A stretch of DNA of 64,000 bases from Blastomussa wellsi (taxonomy: Eukaryota; Cnidaria; Anthozoa; Scleractinia; Plerogyridae): positions 18,490,139 through 18,554,138 of the forward strand of contig OX393569.1 of the NCBI GenBank assembly GCA_947652115.1, read 5' to 3'. A program made the position numbers and the translations under genes. Below the pieces are notes generated by a model, which saw only the letters and a program-made list of their open reading frames with translations, was not told where the DNA came from and did not search any database. Below, one piece after another: positions 26,043 through 38,300 of the stretch (its first letter is position 1; each line of letters opens with the position of its first letter).

Positions 26043-27625
26043 AAGGGCGACTCGAAAAAGTATTGCTGATGCCAATATCATTTGACATTATGTACAATTA
26101 ATTATCTAATATTATACTCGTTCCTGTTTCAACTATTAAATTAAGATGGCTTCAGTTTGTTGATAGGGGCTAGGAGCGCTTGGCTCGACTAGTCACACCA
26201 TGAATAACTATTTTATCAATTGAACTTTTAAACAATACGCATAGAGACGGACACTTTTACGTTATAAAATTAATAAAATATTCATTAAATACTGGAATCA
26301 ATTTGGTATCTAACTGAAATGAATTCCGATTAAAGTAGATCATTAAGTTAGATCATCTTCAATCTAACCTTGCATCATTACCACGCTTCTCTTATTTTTC
26401 TTTCTTTCAAACCATTACTAGTAAGACCAGCCTGGATAAGACAGAATTACCTTTAACCCCTTCAATGCCACTTTGTTATATGAAAAAAAGTTGTCAGTAT
26501 TAATTTGTCTTTTATAATATAGGTTCGGTAGCACTGCATTGCTGTCTGCACTGAGTGTGTGTGTGAGTTCAAGCGTGCTTTGTCAGGGTAAGCAGAAAGT
26601 AGCTTGCGAAGATTTTCGTTTCTGGAACCTCTACTTTCATAGGTCCTTTGTAAGTAGTACTTCTGTTTCTATCTATTGTTTTTAGAACCAATGACATGTC
26701 TAGTTCCGAGAGGAAGTTGGCGACCCCAAGCGTTCCCTTAGAGCGGACGCACACACGAACTTGTCCTCGCCCCAATTTTCACGCTGCCAAAATGCGATAA
26801 GCGGATCATGTGCGCCCTACGGGAACGCAGGCTTCACAGTCTACCCAGAGACAATTTTTCGAAACAAAATTTGATCCTACAATATCATAAAGAGTATATA
26901 AAAGGCCTTAACCGCATCACTATTTTTTCGTTGTAATTAAATTTTGTTCTTGTCATCAACACGGGATAAAGTGCCCGTTAATACGGTCACAAAGAGGTCA
27001 TATAAATTTGCCCGTATTAACGAGGTAGGACCAATTAAAATTCAATAGTGGTCCCAACAGATACATTTGCACTACTAAACAACTGTAAATTCTTTAACAA
27101 ACATCCAGAATGCAGACACTTCACGCGGTGTATGCAACATTATTAACCAAGGGAACTTTGATGAACATAACTAGATTTTAAAATCAAATCAAAACCAGAC
27201 TTGGCTTGACTTGGCTGACTTGACATCATGTCACTTTATGTGAAATATTGTTTCTCAATTACAGTATTTGTTTTGTTTTGACAATTACGAATGCGTGCTG
27301 GTTTGAGTGGCTTGAAGTTGACCCTATGATGTTTCCCGAAATAAAAAGACAAAAACAGATATAAACTATATACAATAAAAATCCATTAAGAACTATTAAA
27401 AATTAGAAAGGATTACACAGGTTGCGATTTCAGAATGTGGCCGCTGCCCGTATTAACGAGCAACGGGGTTTTCCTAGAATAAAATGCAAGGGCGTTTCAC
27501 CGGGACAAAAAATGACCTTAATATAACGAGGTGTTAAGGTGGGGCTCTATACTATCATTTTTACGAATTGGAAACAGTATTTTTCCTTATTTTTGGTGTT
27601 GCGACCACACCATGCCAAATGGCCT

Positions 27626-29353
27626 TCATGACGCTTGAGTTCCAGCCGCACTCTGGCTTGGCTTTCCACAGAGACCCTTGTTGAAACCAATTTCGTCGAT
27701 AGCGATATCTCCTCGATAGTTTTGGCTTCTTACGGCCTCGACAATCAACTGAATGGAAAAATAAACAGATTAACAACACATAATAATTAACCGTTCAGTT
27801 GGCGCAACGGTTGTGGAGCTAAGATGACAAATCTCCTGCCACGTATTATACCGAAAGCAGACCCGGTGGAGACTCAAAACTACCCAGCCTTTGTGTTCCA
27901 TTCGAACTTCAGACTCTGATCTGAAACACTTAGGGGTGGTAATTTACAAGTATAAGTACCCCATGAAATGACAACTAGCTAGTTGATGACGTGATACACG
28001 AGGGTAGCCCTGATGATGTGTTGGAACAGCATCCCAACCAGGAAACGGCGGGGGGGGGGGGGGGGGGGGGTTAGAAATGCTCCAAGTCGGCATAAGGTTC
28101 GGTATGTTTGTTCAATATGCTCAAATGCATTCCAGACTTGAGGGCTACAATAATTCACTTCAGATCTCAAATACACCCTATTCTAGGCTAAAGACCTACG
28201 ATAACTGTACAACCGATGGCTATTGTGGGATACAAATCGTCAGTTTTCCTAATCCCGTTTCATTTACGGTTTGATTGAGAACAGCATCTACCTTGTACTG
28301 TGTATTTCCCTTGATACTGACTTCCGCCTCTTGCCACTCCAACCCTTGATCGCCGGTCTTGATCCATAGCAGAGCAGGCAAAAGTCCTCTACCGAGCTCT
28401 TGTTTATAAACTGACAGGCTGCCGATACCAGTGCCTGACATGTGGTAAGCAAAGAACAAACAGCGGTCCTCTCCAGAACCGTAAATTTTTAAGACGGCTT
28501 TATCTCCTGGCCTGCGAGGGGACGAAGCCTCAATGAAAGCGTACCTTCCTAGAAATAAATTAAATTGCAAAAGATGCCATTATTTCTGCAAAATAAGATG
28601 ATCGGCAAAAAAATGATGGGCTTATTTTCATTTTTCCACCTAATAAATTAATTAATCAAAAGTGATTGACTGATTTCACTGTTCGTGCTTTGCCAACTTT
28701 GGTTTTTAGTGAAGGACGGCGTGGTGGTTAGAGGGCACTCCGTTGTGTTCTTGAGCAAGACACTTAACAACTCTCATAGTAAGTACCTCTCTTCATCCAG
28801 GTGTAACAAATTAATTGAATGCTTGAATGCTGAATGGTAACCCTACGATGGGCTAACATCTCATACGGATGAGGGGGGGTGGGGGGGGGGGTAGAAATAC
28901 TCCTAATCACTTTATGCCAAAGTGACGGGCCACTAAGCTCGACTTTAATGGGAGGGGGAGTGGGTGGGTGTGTGGGGGGCGGGGGTTCTGAGCCTCCCAC
29001 TTTCCGTACCCTTTATTTTCGGCTCTCGCCTCTTTGTTGCATGTCTATTATGCAATTTTGCGCCATTTTTCCCGGTTTCCACCCCTGGGGAATCCTTTTC
29101 CCCACAATCTCTCCTCCCACCTCCCATCCCCCTCCACATTTTAACTTAACTGACCCTACCAATTGCAATTGGTTTGGTGACAGCCGTTCAGAACCTTTTT
29201 ATCTCAGACTAAACGCGTTACCTGATCCACCAAATCCTGTCATTGGTCCAGTCCCTTTGGAAGGTGTTTCACCCTCGGTAATCAACCAATCAAACTGATC
29301 TTCACTGGCCTCGTTTCTCCATTGACAGAAATCTTTGTCAAAGGAACACACTC
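27626..29353 (-). CDS. Right gene, MAM domain 5 and C-terminus (three exons)
   Basis: Exons 29353-29222 (GVCSFDKDFCQWRNEASEDQ), 28548-28292 (RCLFFAYHMSGTGIGSLSVY) and 27748-27626 ([17 protein letters not shown]). After the last cysteine only 13 residues follow before TGA at 27628-27626, so the protein ends just past MAM 5 without a membrane anchor. Confidence 0.88.
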
Positions 29354-32300
29354 CTGAAATTTAAAAAACCGTCCGTATCTAATTATCTGTTTATCTGATT
29401 TGTTTTTTAGTTGACAGTACAAACATCAGCAATTTAATCATAACGCTTTCCCCTGTTTGGAAAACCCGTTCCTTTCTTTTGCTTCTACGTTCAGTTTGTT
29501 GGTTTATTTGAATTTTATCCTGCGAAATCGCGCGGAATATCGTTACTTAACGTATATCACAGAATATCTGTCAAGTACAGATGATGGATAACAATCGCTT
29601 CATGACCATATATGGGCAACGTGACAATTTGTTGAATAAAAATATTTCATTGTAGTCTCATTTCAGACTTTTGCTGGTTTTGCAACATCGGGATATTGCA
29701 GCCAAGAAACAGTTTGAAATTAGCTTATATGTAGTTTGAATAAGTACTGGAATTACAAACCGAAAATTAACGTCTCAGGTTTTTCCAGTTGAACACAACG
29801 AAACATACCCTGGGTGCTAGAGGCTTTTCATGCGCGGTTTTCGGTTTCGGCCGCCGAAGCGAAGTTCCCCCTGTGCCGCGAGAAAACCTCTGGTACCCAG
29901 GGTAAAGGAAACACGACCAGTCATTCTGTTTGAAAATATTAGATCCACGTAGAGTCGAACAGACAGTCTAGCGAATACGGGTTCGAGTTCTCACCTATTC
30001 CTAAATGGCTGTCAGCTTGGATCTCCTCTTCGCTTACAATAGTCAAACATCTTCCAGGAGTAAACGATATCGAATCCACTGCTATGTCTCCCTCAAACGA
30101 AGGACCCCGTTTTCCCTCAATGGAAATCTATAATGAAGACAACCATCATAAACCCGAGCCTAACGGGAAAGGGAGTTGATGAAAAGTTCAAACTCTTGCC
30201 CTCGTATGCACTCATATGTGTTCTCATGCGCTCTCTTCGACTTTGAACGTGCTCAGGTTTTTCACGAAAGTAGATGAGAGTTTTCTCATGTTAGGCTCCG
30301 ATTTAGTGATAATCAATGATCTTCCGGGGTGAGAGTGGCGCTGAAAAGCACTTATGTCGGTAGTAGCTAGTGACCGATGTTTCGACAACCTGAGTGGAAG
30401 TCATCATCAAAGTTAAGACGCCCATGAAAGCCAACTCCCATCGACTCTCATCCTCGTCTGGCCCGGGCTCTGGCATGTCATTGACAGCTGTTCAAGTAGA
30501 ACATTTTGGAGGAACTAGACTAAACCTAATTTCTTTCTTGATTGGTGAGGAATATCGGTTTTAAAAATTTATATCTTGTCTTATTAACATAAAAATAAAA
30601 AATCCATCTTTTGAAACGATCTTGGTATTTTCGAGCTTGATTTAGACGGATTGCTCAAATTTATGACAAAAGAACCCAACAATTGATAAACTGAGTCACG
30701 TGTTTTATAACCCGTTGACTCATGGCGATTTTTGCCAAAAAAAAACGCGTTTTTTAGACAATTTGAACATTTTTCTAGTCAGCTGTAGGCTACATCTGCT
30801 CCAAATCTCTCCAAATTGCATCCCAAGTTTTTCACTAGAATCGCATTTAACGACATTTTAGCTCGCGCATGCTCACAAATCAAAATTTCGAGAGTGACCC
30901 ACCTCTTTAGGCTTTTCGTTTTCTTTATTTTCTTTTTTCGCTTTTCCTTTCTCCTTTTTTTCGCATCTTTTTGATGCACTGGCTGGCCTTTAATGGGCTT
31001 GCTTTCGGTTTAAGAATTGCCAAGATAGCATCAATGAGACGGGAAAGGTCCTAGTTTTTGACGGAAATTTATTAGCGGTTTTGTGCATATTTCAAGCTCC
31101 ATTAAACCAATCAATATCATTTGGGAATCATTGGAAGCTCTTTCCCTTCTGAAGAACTGGGGTAAAAGGGATTCGTATTTTGGTCAAGATGATGACGTCA
31201 GAACTGCAACAAATGCCAAAACGTCTGTCAGGGCCAGTTACGGCCGGTGTAGGAGTCAATGGGTTAATTGACCACAAAGGTCTCAATCCTCTTGTCATCA
31301 CTATTGAAATATGCCCTAGACTTACAGTACATATTTGTATGGTGTGCCGAACTCACAGATATGCAACCGTATGTAGCAAGCCTAAAACGAACCTTATACA
31401 ATCTCCCGAATAAATTGAAATGTGCGTCTTTCCAGTCTTCTCCTTGGTCTGCTATTCGGTACCAAACCACTCTCGGCCTTGAAGCTTTTCTGCTTATTTG
31501 ATGAACCCTAAGGGTGCCGATTCCAGGTCCCATCATGTGGTACTTGAACCGCATGCACTGGGTTCCAGTCATGTAACCACTTAGTAGCCTGGCCTTCTGG
31601 CCGATGGTATGAAGAGATGCTTCTACGTAAATGTATCCTCCTTCATACCAAAACCAAATGAAACAAGGATGTCAAAATTCATGGTAAAATTATTTAAAAA
31701 ATAACAATTGGAAAATTAATTTTAAAAATTATTTTTAAAGTTAAGTAATTTCACAAATTATACAATTTTAAAAATTATACAATTAAAAGTTCTACTGAAT
31801 GACGTATAACAGGAGACGTTTGAGGTGTATCCTTTCCTAGGCATTCGATTGGTAGGAGCAGCTTTCTATCCTTTCCTCTCTGCATTTTTTACATCATTTT
31901 ATTTCCATCAGTTTTGGGATCAGGAATCAAAATGTTGGGTAAAAGAATGGGATCAGTTATGAAAACACCTCTTAACCACCCTGTAAGTGAGTGACTTTCT
32001 TAAGTACATATCACAGTCATAGTCACAGTCAAAATGACTAAGAAAATTACCGCACTGCACTTGGTACGGGTCAGTTTAGTGGTCGTTTTCTCGAGTTCCC
32101 TGTTGCCTCTAAGTTAAAACGAGTCTTAGCGTGAAAGGAAGCTACAAAATGGCTTATTAACCAGAGATTTGGCTATAGCAGGAAGATCGAATTGAAGATA
32201 ATTTGGTAATCACCATCTCCGTCTGCATCTGTATCGGGCCCGGTTTCTTGAGTCATTGTTTCTCCACTGTTAACAAGCCAATCAAAATCGTCGCTATTGT

Positions 32301-35300
32301 CGTTTATCCAGGAACAGAAATGACCAGCGAAAGAGCAGTTATCTAGAAGGAAGATACAGAAACTTCAGAAAAATGGCAAGTTCAAATGTCATTAAAGAAT
32401 AGCTATAGCAAAGCATCAATAAAATTTACTCTTAATATTGAAAAGGATGAAGATAATACGAAAAGAACTCTTTCAAACTAAGAATGAAGATGACAGTGTT
32501 CGTAATAACAGGCAATGGTGGTTGCGGTATGGTGTTGCCGAGTAATGGCGATGGCGGTAGTGTTGGAGGTGATGGTGGTAGTGGAGGTGGTGATGCCGAG
32601 TTGTGGTAGCGTAAGTGGTGGTAGTTGTGAAATTCCTGGTATTAGTATTGGTGGTGGAGGTGATCGATGGTGGTGGTGTTGGTTACGTTGGTGGTGAAGG
32701 CTGTGGTGGTGATGGCATTGTGGTATCGTTGATGGTAGTACAGAGGTAGTGATGCACTTGTTGGATACGAGGCAATTGTCAAATTAATTATTAAAATAAA
32801 CAATGAAATGGGCAGTCGACAAGGAATTGAAAATTGACTGTCCGTACTGTGGAAATTCAGGACAAGATTTTGCTTACTTTCTGTGAGCAGGTGTGCCGGT
32901 ATCGCCGTCGTAGCTGTGACCATCGGTGGCGACGTTGGAGGAGTGGTAGTGCGCGTAAACGGTGGGCATGCCCCCTTGGTGAACTCAATGTTGTCTATGG
33001 CAATATCGCTCCTCCAAACACCAATAACTGCTTCTATTTGTAACTACCAAATTAAAGTACCAATTCAAAACAATGAATCACCTAAAAGTTTTCTTTGTTT
33101 TTTGAAGTAAATAATCGCGATTCTCAACAGACAGACTTTGACCAGCAACTCTACTTATAAAGAACGCCAGCCAAACATTCCCTTCTAGCACTAATAATCA
33201 CGAACAATAGAATCAATCAGACTTCAGTCACTGCACAATCACGTTTTTCATGCACTACTATAATTATGAAACAGAGTTTTTCGAAAGAGACCTCTTTAGC
33301 TGCGTTTGTTTGTTGTCCAATTTCAGAACACGTGATGTTACCCTTGAGAATTATTGCTTCCAAATTCAAAAAAATCCACGTGAAAATAAGTGAATAATTT
33401 GCAGATAAACAAAGGACAAATTTTCTAGAGGGCATCACATGATCTTAAATGGGCAATTTAAGCAGAAGAGGTATATTATTGGTTAGCTTACTGTCAAAAT
33501 TTTCGAGGTGGAAATTCTTTTGAAAGAGGGTTTACTCTAATATATTACGATATGGTTTTCTTCCAAGATAAAATGCTATAACGTGGTCTGTCAGTGATTA
33601 ATTGGGGAAACTGGTGATCTATTTTTGGAACCGAAGAATGCTCGACTTATTACTTATCAGTTCCCAGGCTTACCATATAGGAGGTAGAGTTACAGGGAAG
33701 GGTGACGCGTGCCTCGTGCCATCTGTCACCTTGGTCGCCACGACGACGCCATAGCCGACTCCTCATGACTCCGTCTCCAAAGCGATAAACAGACAAATAT
33801 CCCATATCTTGACCATGCATATAATACATGAAGCGCATGCACTGTAGGCCCTTCAATACGCCGCTGATCAAGGTTGCTTTGTCACCGAAACGGCGGGGCT
33901 CTGAAGATTCAACGTAGAGGTACTGTCCTATGAAAGGGCAATCAATCAATCAATCTTTATTTAAACACGAAATCTTATCATAAAAATGATCTTCCTAGGA
34001 GTCGTGTAAAAAATTACAAAGAACAATAACATTACATTAACTAACAAACTAATTAACTAACCTTCAGTAGAAACCTATGTAATAAAAATTTCTCTAATAT
34101 ACAGTGCACTAAAAATCATCTTTCCCAATTAGTGCGGTTTAAAACAGTTTTAAACAAGGTAGGTGTCTGATTTCCGATGGGATCTTGTTCCACAGGACAG
34201 ACCCTCTGAGTTGGCAATTTCCCTGTGAACCTGGAAAGATGGCCGCGGTGGCTTTGATTTATCTATGTCCAATCTCGAGATTCACGGGCTGTTTCTCCCA
34301 CATGGTTTGGCCCGTTTCAGTTTTCTCTTGCATCGATCTGTACGATCGATACAATAAAGTCAATATTTTTCATTTGCCTTTTAAGAGCAGAAAGAAAAAA
34401 TGTCAGCCAGATGTCAATATTGAAATACTTTATACGGGTGTGATTTTTAGTGTCCTATATGCAGATTAAATTCACTTGTATACCGGAATTCATTTATATA
34501 CTTGAAAAAAAGAGCAGCTTATCATTTCTGTGATGTTACCTTGTAAACACACTGATTTAATCCCTTCTGCGTACAAGCACGTCGAACGGAGCGCAAAGCG
34601 CGATGATTCCATAGTGTGCGTTAATAGCATTTAGCTTCTGTAAAGCCGAAATTATGCTAAGAGTAGCTCAAAAAATAGAGCACGAATTCGTACAAGTTAG
34701 CTAATATAACTTAGAACTCTATTGGCCCGGCTAGCAACTGCGAATCTATGAAGAAATGACAAAAGAAGATCAAGCTAATGTAAGTATAAACACAACTTCA
34801 ACCTACTTTCACAACGTTCATTAAGCGGAAGTGACATTATCGTTAATTCTGTTTATCAATTCTAAGAGCTTCGTGTTTTTATCCAAAGGGATAAACAGCT
34901 TGCGCTAAATTTGATATTGGATAATCCTAAATCGGCTTTTAAGATGCCAAATTTCTTGCCAACAAGCTATTTTTCACCTATATAGCTACGCAACGTGTTG
35001 TCAACATTTTCAACCCGTAGAGCAGCGAGATAGAGTTTGTAAGAAAATATAAAATAAAAACAACTTGACGCTACTGGCAAGTGCGTTGTTAAAAGGCAAT
35101 ATATAAAAATTTGTACGGACCTTCTCCGCTGTAACCAGACTTTGGTCCAGTCCCCTCGCTTGGCGTTCCTCCCTCTATAAGCTGCCAGTCAAAATCATCA
35201 TTCTTATCATTTATCCATTCGCATATTCCTTCATCAAACGTACAGTTACCTGATAGATATAACGATAACAACTAGTAGTTTAATTATAAGTTAGCAGAGC

Positions 35301-38300
35301 CGCGCAATCAAAGTCAGTATGCGCAAACGTATACAAAATCGAATACTGCACACTAATGACGTGAGTAAATCGCTTCGCCAGAACATTTTTTCTCGTGCGA
35401 GTTTTGGCACAAGTTTTGATGTACACGTTTAGCGGAAATTTTATAAAACAATTGGTTCTCGCTTTTAGTTGTGCACTATCGAGGCTAGAGTTGCTCACGG
35501 CTATATATCGCCTAGAGCAACTCGTACGCTTCTTTCGTGCTCTCCAAACTTCACGCATGGGAGAGGGTAGTTAAACCATGTTTGGGTATAAGGGTGCTGC
35601 TGGGGGCTTGAAACCCTGATCCTGTCAGTTTAGGATAAAAGTAACGCTAAAAACCTACCCTGTTTAGGAAATAATGTTGACTGATGTTGATTGATTACCG
35701 GCCGAATAAACACTAATCAAACTTTCTGATTTCGGATTGCTTAAAACTCGACGAAAGACTTCAAGCCATTCCCTGTCTAGGACAGCTCCAGATGGTGATT
35801 AGGACAGATTCGCTTGAGATTATATACCACGTTCAGGACTGAGGTGTTAAAAACTATACTTTATAGGAGAGTACCCCACCCCGACCCCCGCCGCATGCAC
35901 AATAAGTCGACAGTGCACGCTAGAGGTAGACTCACCGATTAAACCTGCATCAAATGAGTCCTGTCTTAGCTGGCAGCAGGTTCCTCTACTGAAGTATATG
36001 TCGTCCACAGCAATATCAGACAGATAACCAGAGCCAACTACTCCTTCGAATATGATCTATCATGGCAGTTATAAAATAGTTAATGTTCTAAATTACAGCC
36101 TCGAAATTGTTTTTGGAAAGAAAACGCGTTTGTTAACGAGGATTCCTAGCAATGTCTAACTCATTTTTTCTATGATGAGAAGATTTTTATGGATCAACAA
36201 ATGCAAAGACTAAGAATATACCTTTAATTATCACAGGACCAAATGCCTTTTAATCTTGGTAAATAATTGGTTGATAGAAATTCTAAGGCCATTTTAATGA
36301 GATGAGACAGCGGTCCCATTTGACACTTACATGCAAATTATATTATACATGAAAAAATTACTGATAATTGGCTGGTTGTTTTAATCCGATTTCAGAGTGA
36401 CGATATCATTATGAAAAAATTGGATAGGAAAACGTTCCGTGAGCTACCAACTTGGAAGGATTGCATGCTGTTCAATTATGCACAAATTGAATGAGAAAAA
36501 GTCCCGTGGACTACCAACATGGGTGACTAAACAACTGGATGAGAAAATTCCGTGGACTGCCGACTTGGGTAAGTGTTTATTTTATTGGGTACTAGATTAG
36601 GTGCTCTCTAAATTGGGCAGCCGTTGGATTGGATTAGAGCGAGTGTCAATTGAGTGTCGTAAGACCAAAACCAAAGTAATTCCTTTGGCCAATCACAAAG
36701 GACGGAGATAATCCAGTGAACCAATCAAAACACGAAGTAATTATTGATATCCAACACAAAGCGCAGGAAAAACATGCGCGCGCGAGTCACGTCCTGATTG
36801 GTTGAAAAAGTGGCGCGAGATTTTTGAGCCAATCATTGCACCTAGTAGTGCAAAACCAAACCGAATGCGAATCATTTTCAACACTCAAGTAAAAAGCGCT
36901 CCAAATGTAATTAGACAATTATTATTAAAGTAAGAAGGAATTTTGCAGCACCTGGAAACAGGCTCCGCCAATATCAACTACTGCCTCGTGCCAATCTGCT
37001 CCCTGGTGTCCCGCCATGGTCCATAATAGGTCATCACTTCGCATGCCTTCTCTTTTGTAAACATTTAACGAGCCCATGCGCATACCGTTCATGTGGTAAA
37101 AGAACTGCAAACACATTCTTCCACACATGCGTGGTCCCATCAGCAGGGCCGCGTGTCTGGGTCGCTGCGGCTCAGAGGACTCAATAAATATGTAAGCTCC
37201 TGGTAACAAACAGGCAGTCCGCGTTTTCTCTTTGTACTGAGCAATCAATGTTAGATAGGTAGACAAAAAACTAATTTGTAAGAAATTTAACTATTTATAA
37301 AAGTACAGAAATAAAAGACAAGATAGGCCAGTGCATGCCTTCAGAAACATTCAAGAGGTAAGGTAAATTAGCTGCAAGAAGTAATTAGAAAAAAATAGTG
37401 GCATATTTTTCTGGAAGTGTAGTACCGTCGTGTCCGGTATGATCCTCCTCTGGACCAGTGTGTATCGTTCCCGTTCTTCCACTATTCAAAGCCCAATCGA
37501 ACTGATCCCCGAGAGGCAGATTGATCCATTCACAAAAACCACCATCAAAATCACAAGTTCCTGGAACACAATTCAAGTTCAAAATGAGACCAGTTATTAT
37601 TTACACTGTCGTCCTCTCTCCATTGCTTCACACTTGTACGCCCGTCCATTTGCCAGTCAGTCTATCCCTTTTCCATCTATCCGTCCGTGCGTTGGTTCGC
37701 CTGTCCGTCCGTCCGTTCGTCCGTCCCTCCGTCCGTTCGTTCGTTCGTTAGTCTATTTGTCCGTCCGTCCGTTGGTTCATTCGTTCGTTCATCTGTCCGT
37801 CCGTTCATTCGTTCGCTCAATCCGTTCGTCCGTTTGTTGTCCCTCCTTCAATTCGTCCATGCATCTGTCCGTCTGTCCGTTCGTTCATTTATACTATCAA
37901 AGGGCCACAATTCTCTTGCTCAATCAACAATTAACTCATGAAAAGAAACCAAGCCATCCGTCCGTCCGTCCGTCCGTCCGTCCATCCATCCATCCATCCA
38001 TCCATCCTTAATTAACTTTGCCATCGACGAGACATTGTTGTATTGCCTATAGCCTGCACGTTTCTCACTATCAACAAGTTTAACAGGCTTCATTTTACAA
38101 ATGTCAAAGATCGTATTTACTACAATATTACCTGGTTCTCCTCTTTTAACCTCGTGCAAAAATGTCAAATTTCGCGGTCTTGGTACATAGTTAAGCTTCT
38201 TTCCATCGCACGTGCCGTTTACAAACGTGATGTCGTCCAACGCAATATCTCCTTGGTATGACTTGCCCACCCTGGCAACAAATACGACCTAAATAAAGAT

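Larger units (their letters stand above)
15561..27625. other. Intergenic region of 12 kb, repeat-rich
   Basis: Between the upstream first exon of the left gene and the stop codon of the right gene I find no convincing gene. It holds a LINE tail, a SINE, inverted-repeat elements, a 68-bp tandem dimer, and G-rich tracts near 22800. The promoter of the upstream first exon lies at its left end. A short plus-strand start-exon candidate at 17151 is noted among the findings. Confidence 0.6.

Noticed and set aside
28051..28071. The G run as a telomere or assembly joint
   Set aside because: It sits at the usual G-tract position of a SINE copy, with recognisable SINE sequence on both sides.
28879..29298. 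A 139-codon plus-strand frame
   Set aside because: Low-complexity Gly/Pro sequence from G-rich SINE tails; it overlaps the minus-strand MAM 5 exon at 29353-29222, whose motifs are clear.
32515..32923. Val- and Thr-rich frames on both strands
   Set aside because: Products of the GGT simple repeat, apart from the true exon 33043-32878.
37430..38011. A 193-codon plus-strand frame rich in Ser, Arg and Pro
   Set aside because: It is a read-through of the CCGT/CATC microsatellite, inside an intron of the right MAM gene and overlapping MAM 2 exon 1 on the other strand.
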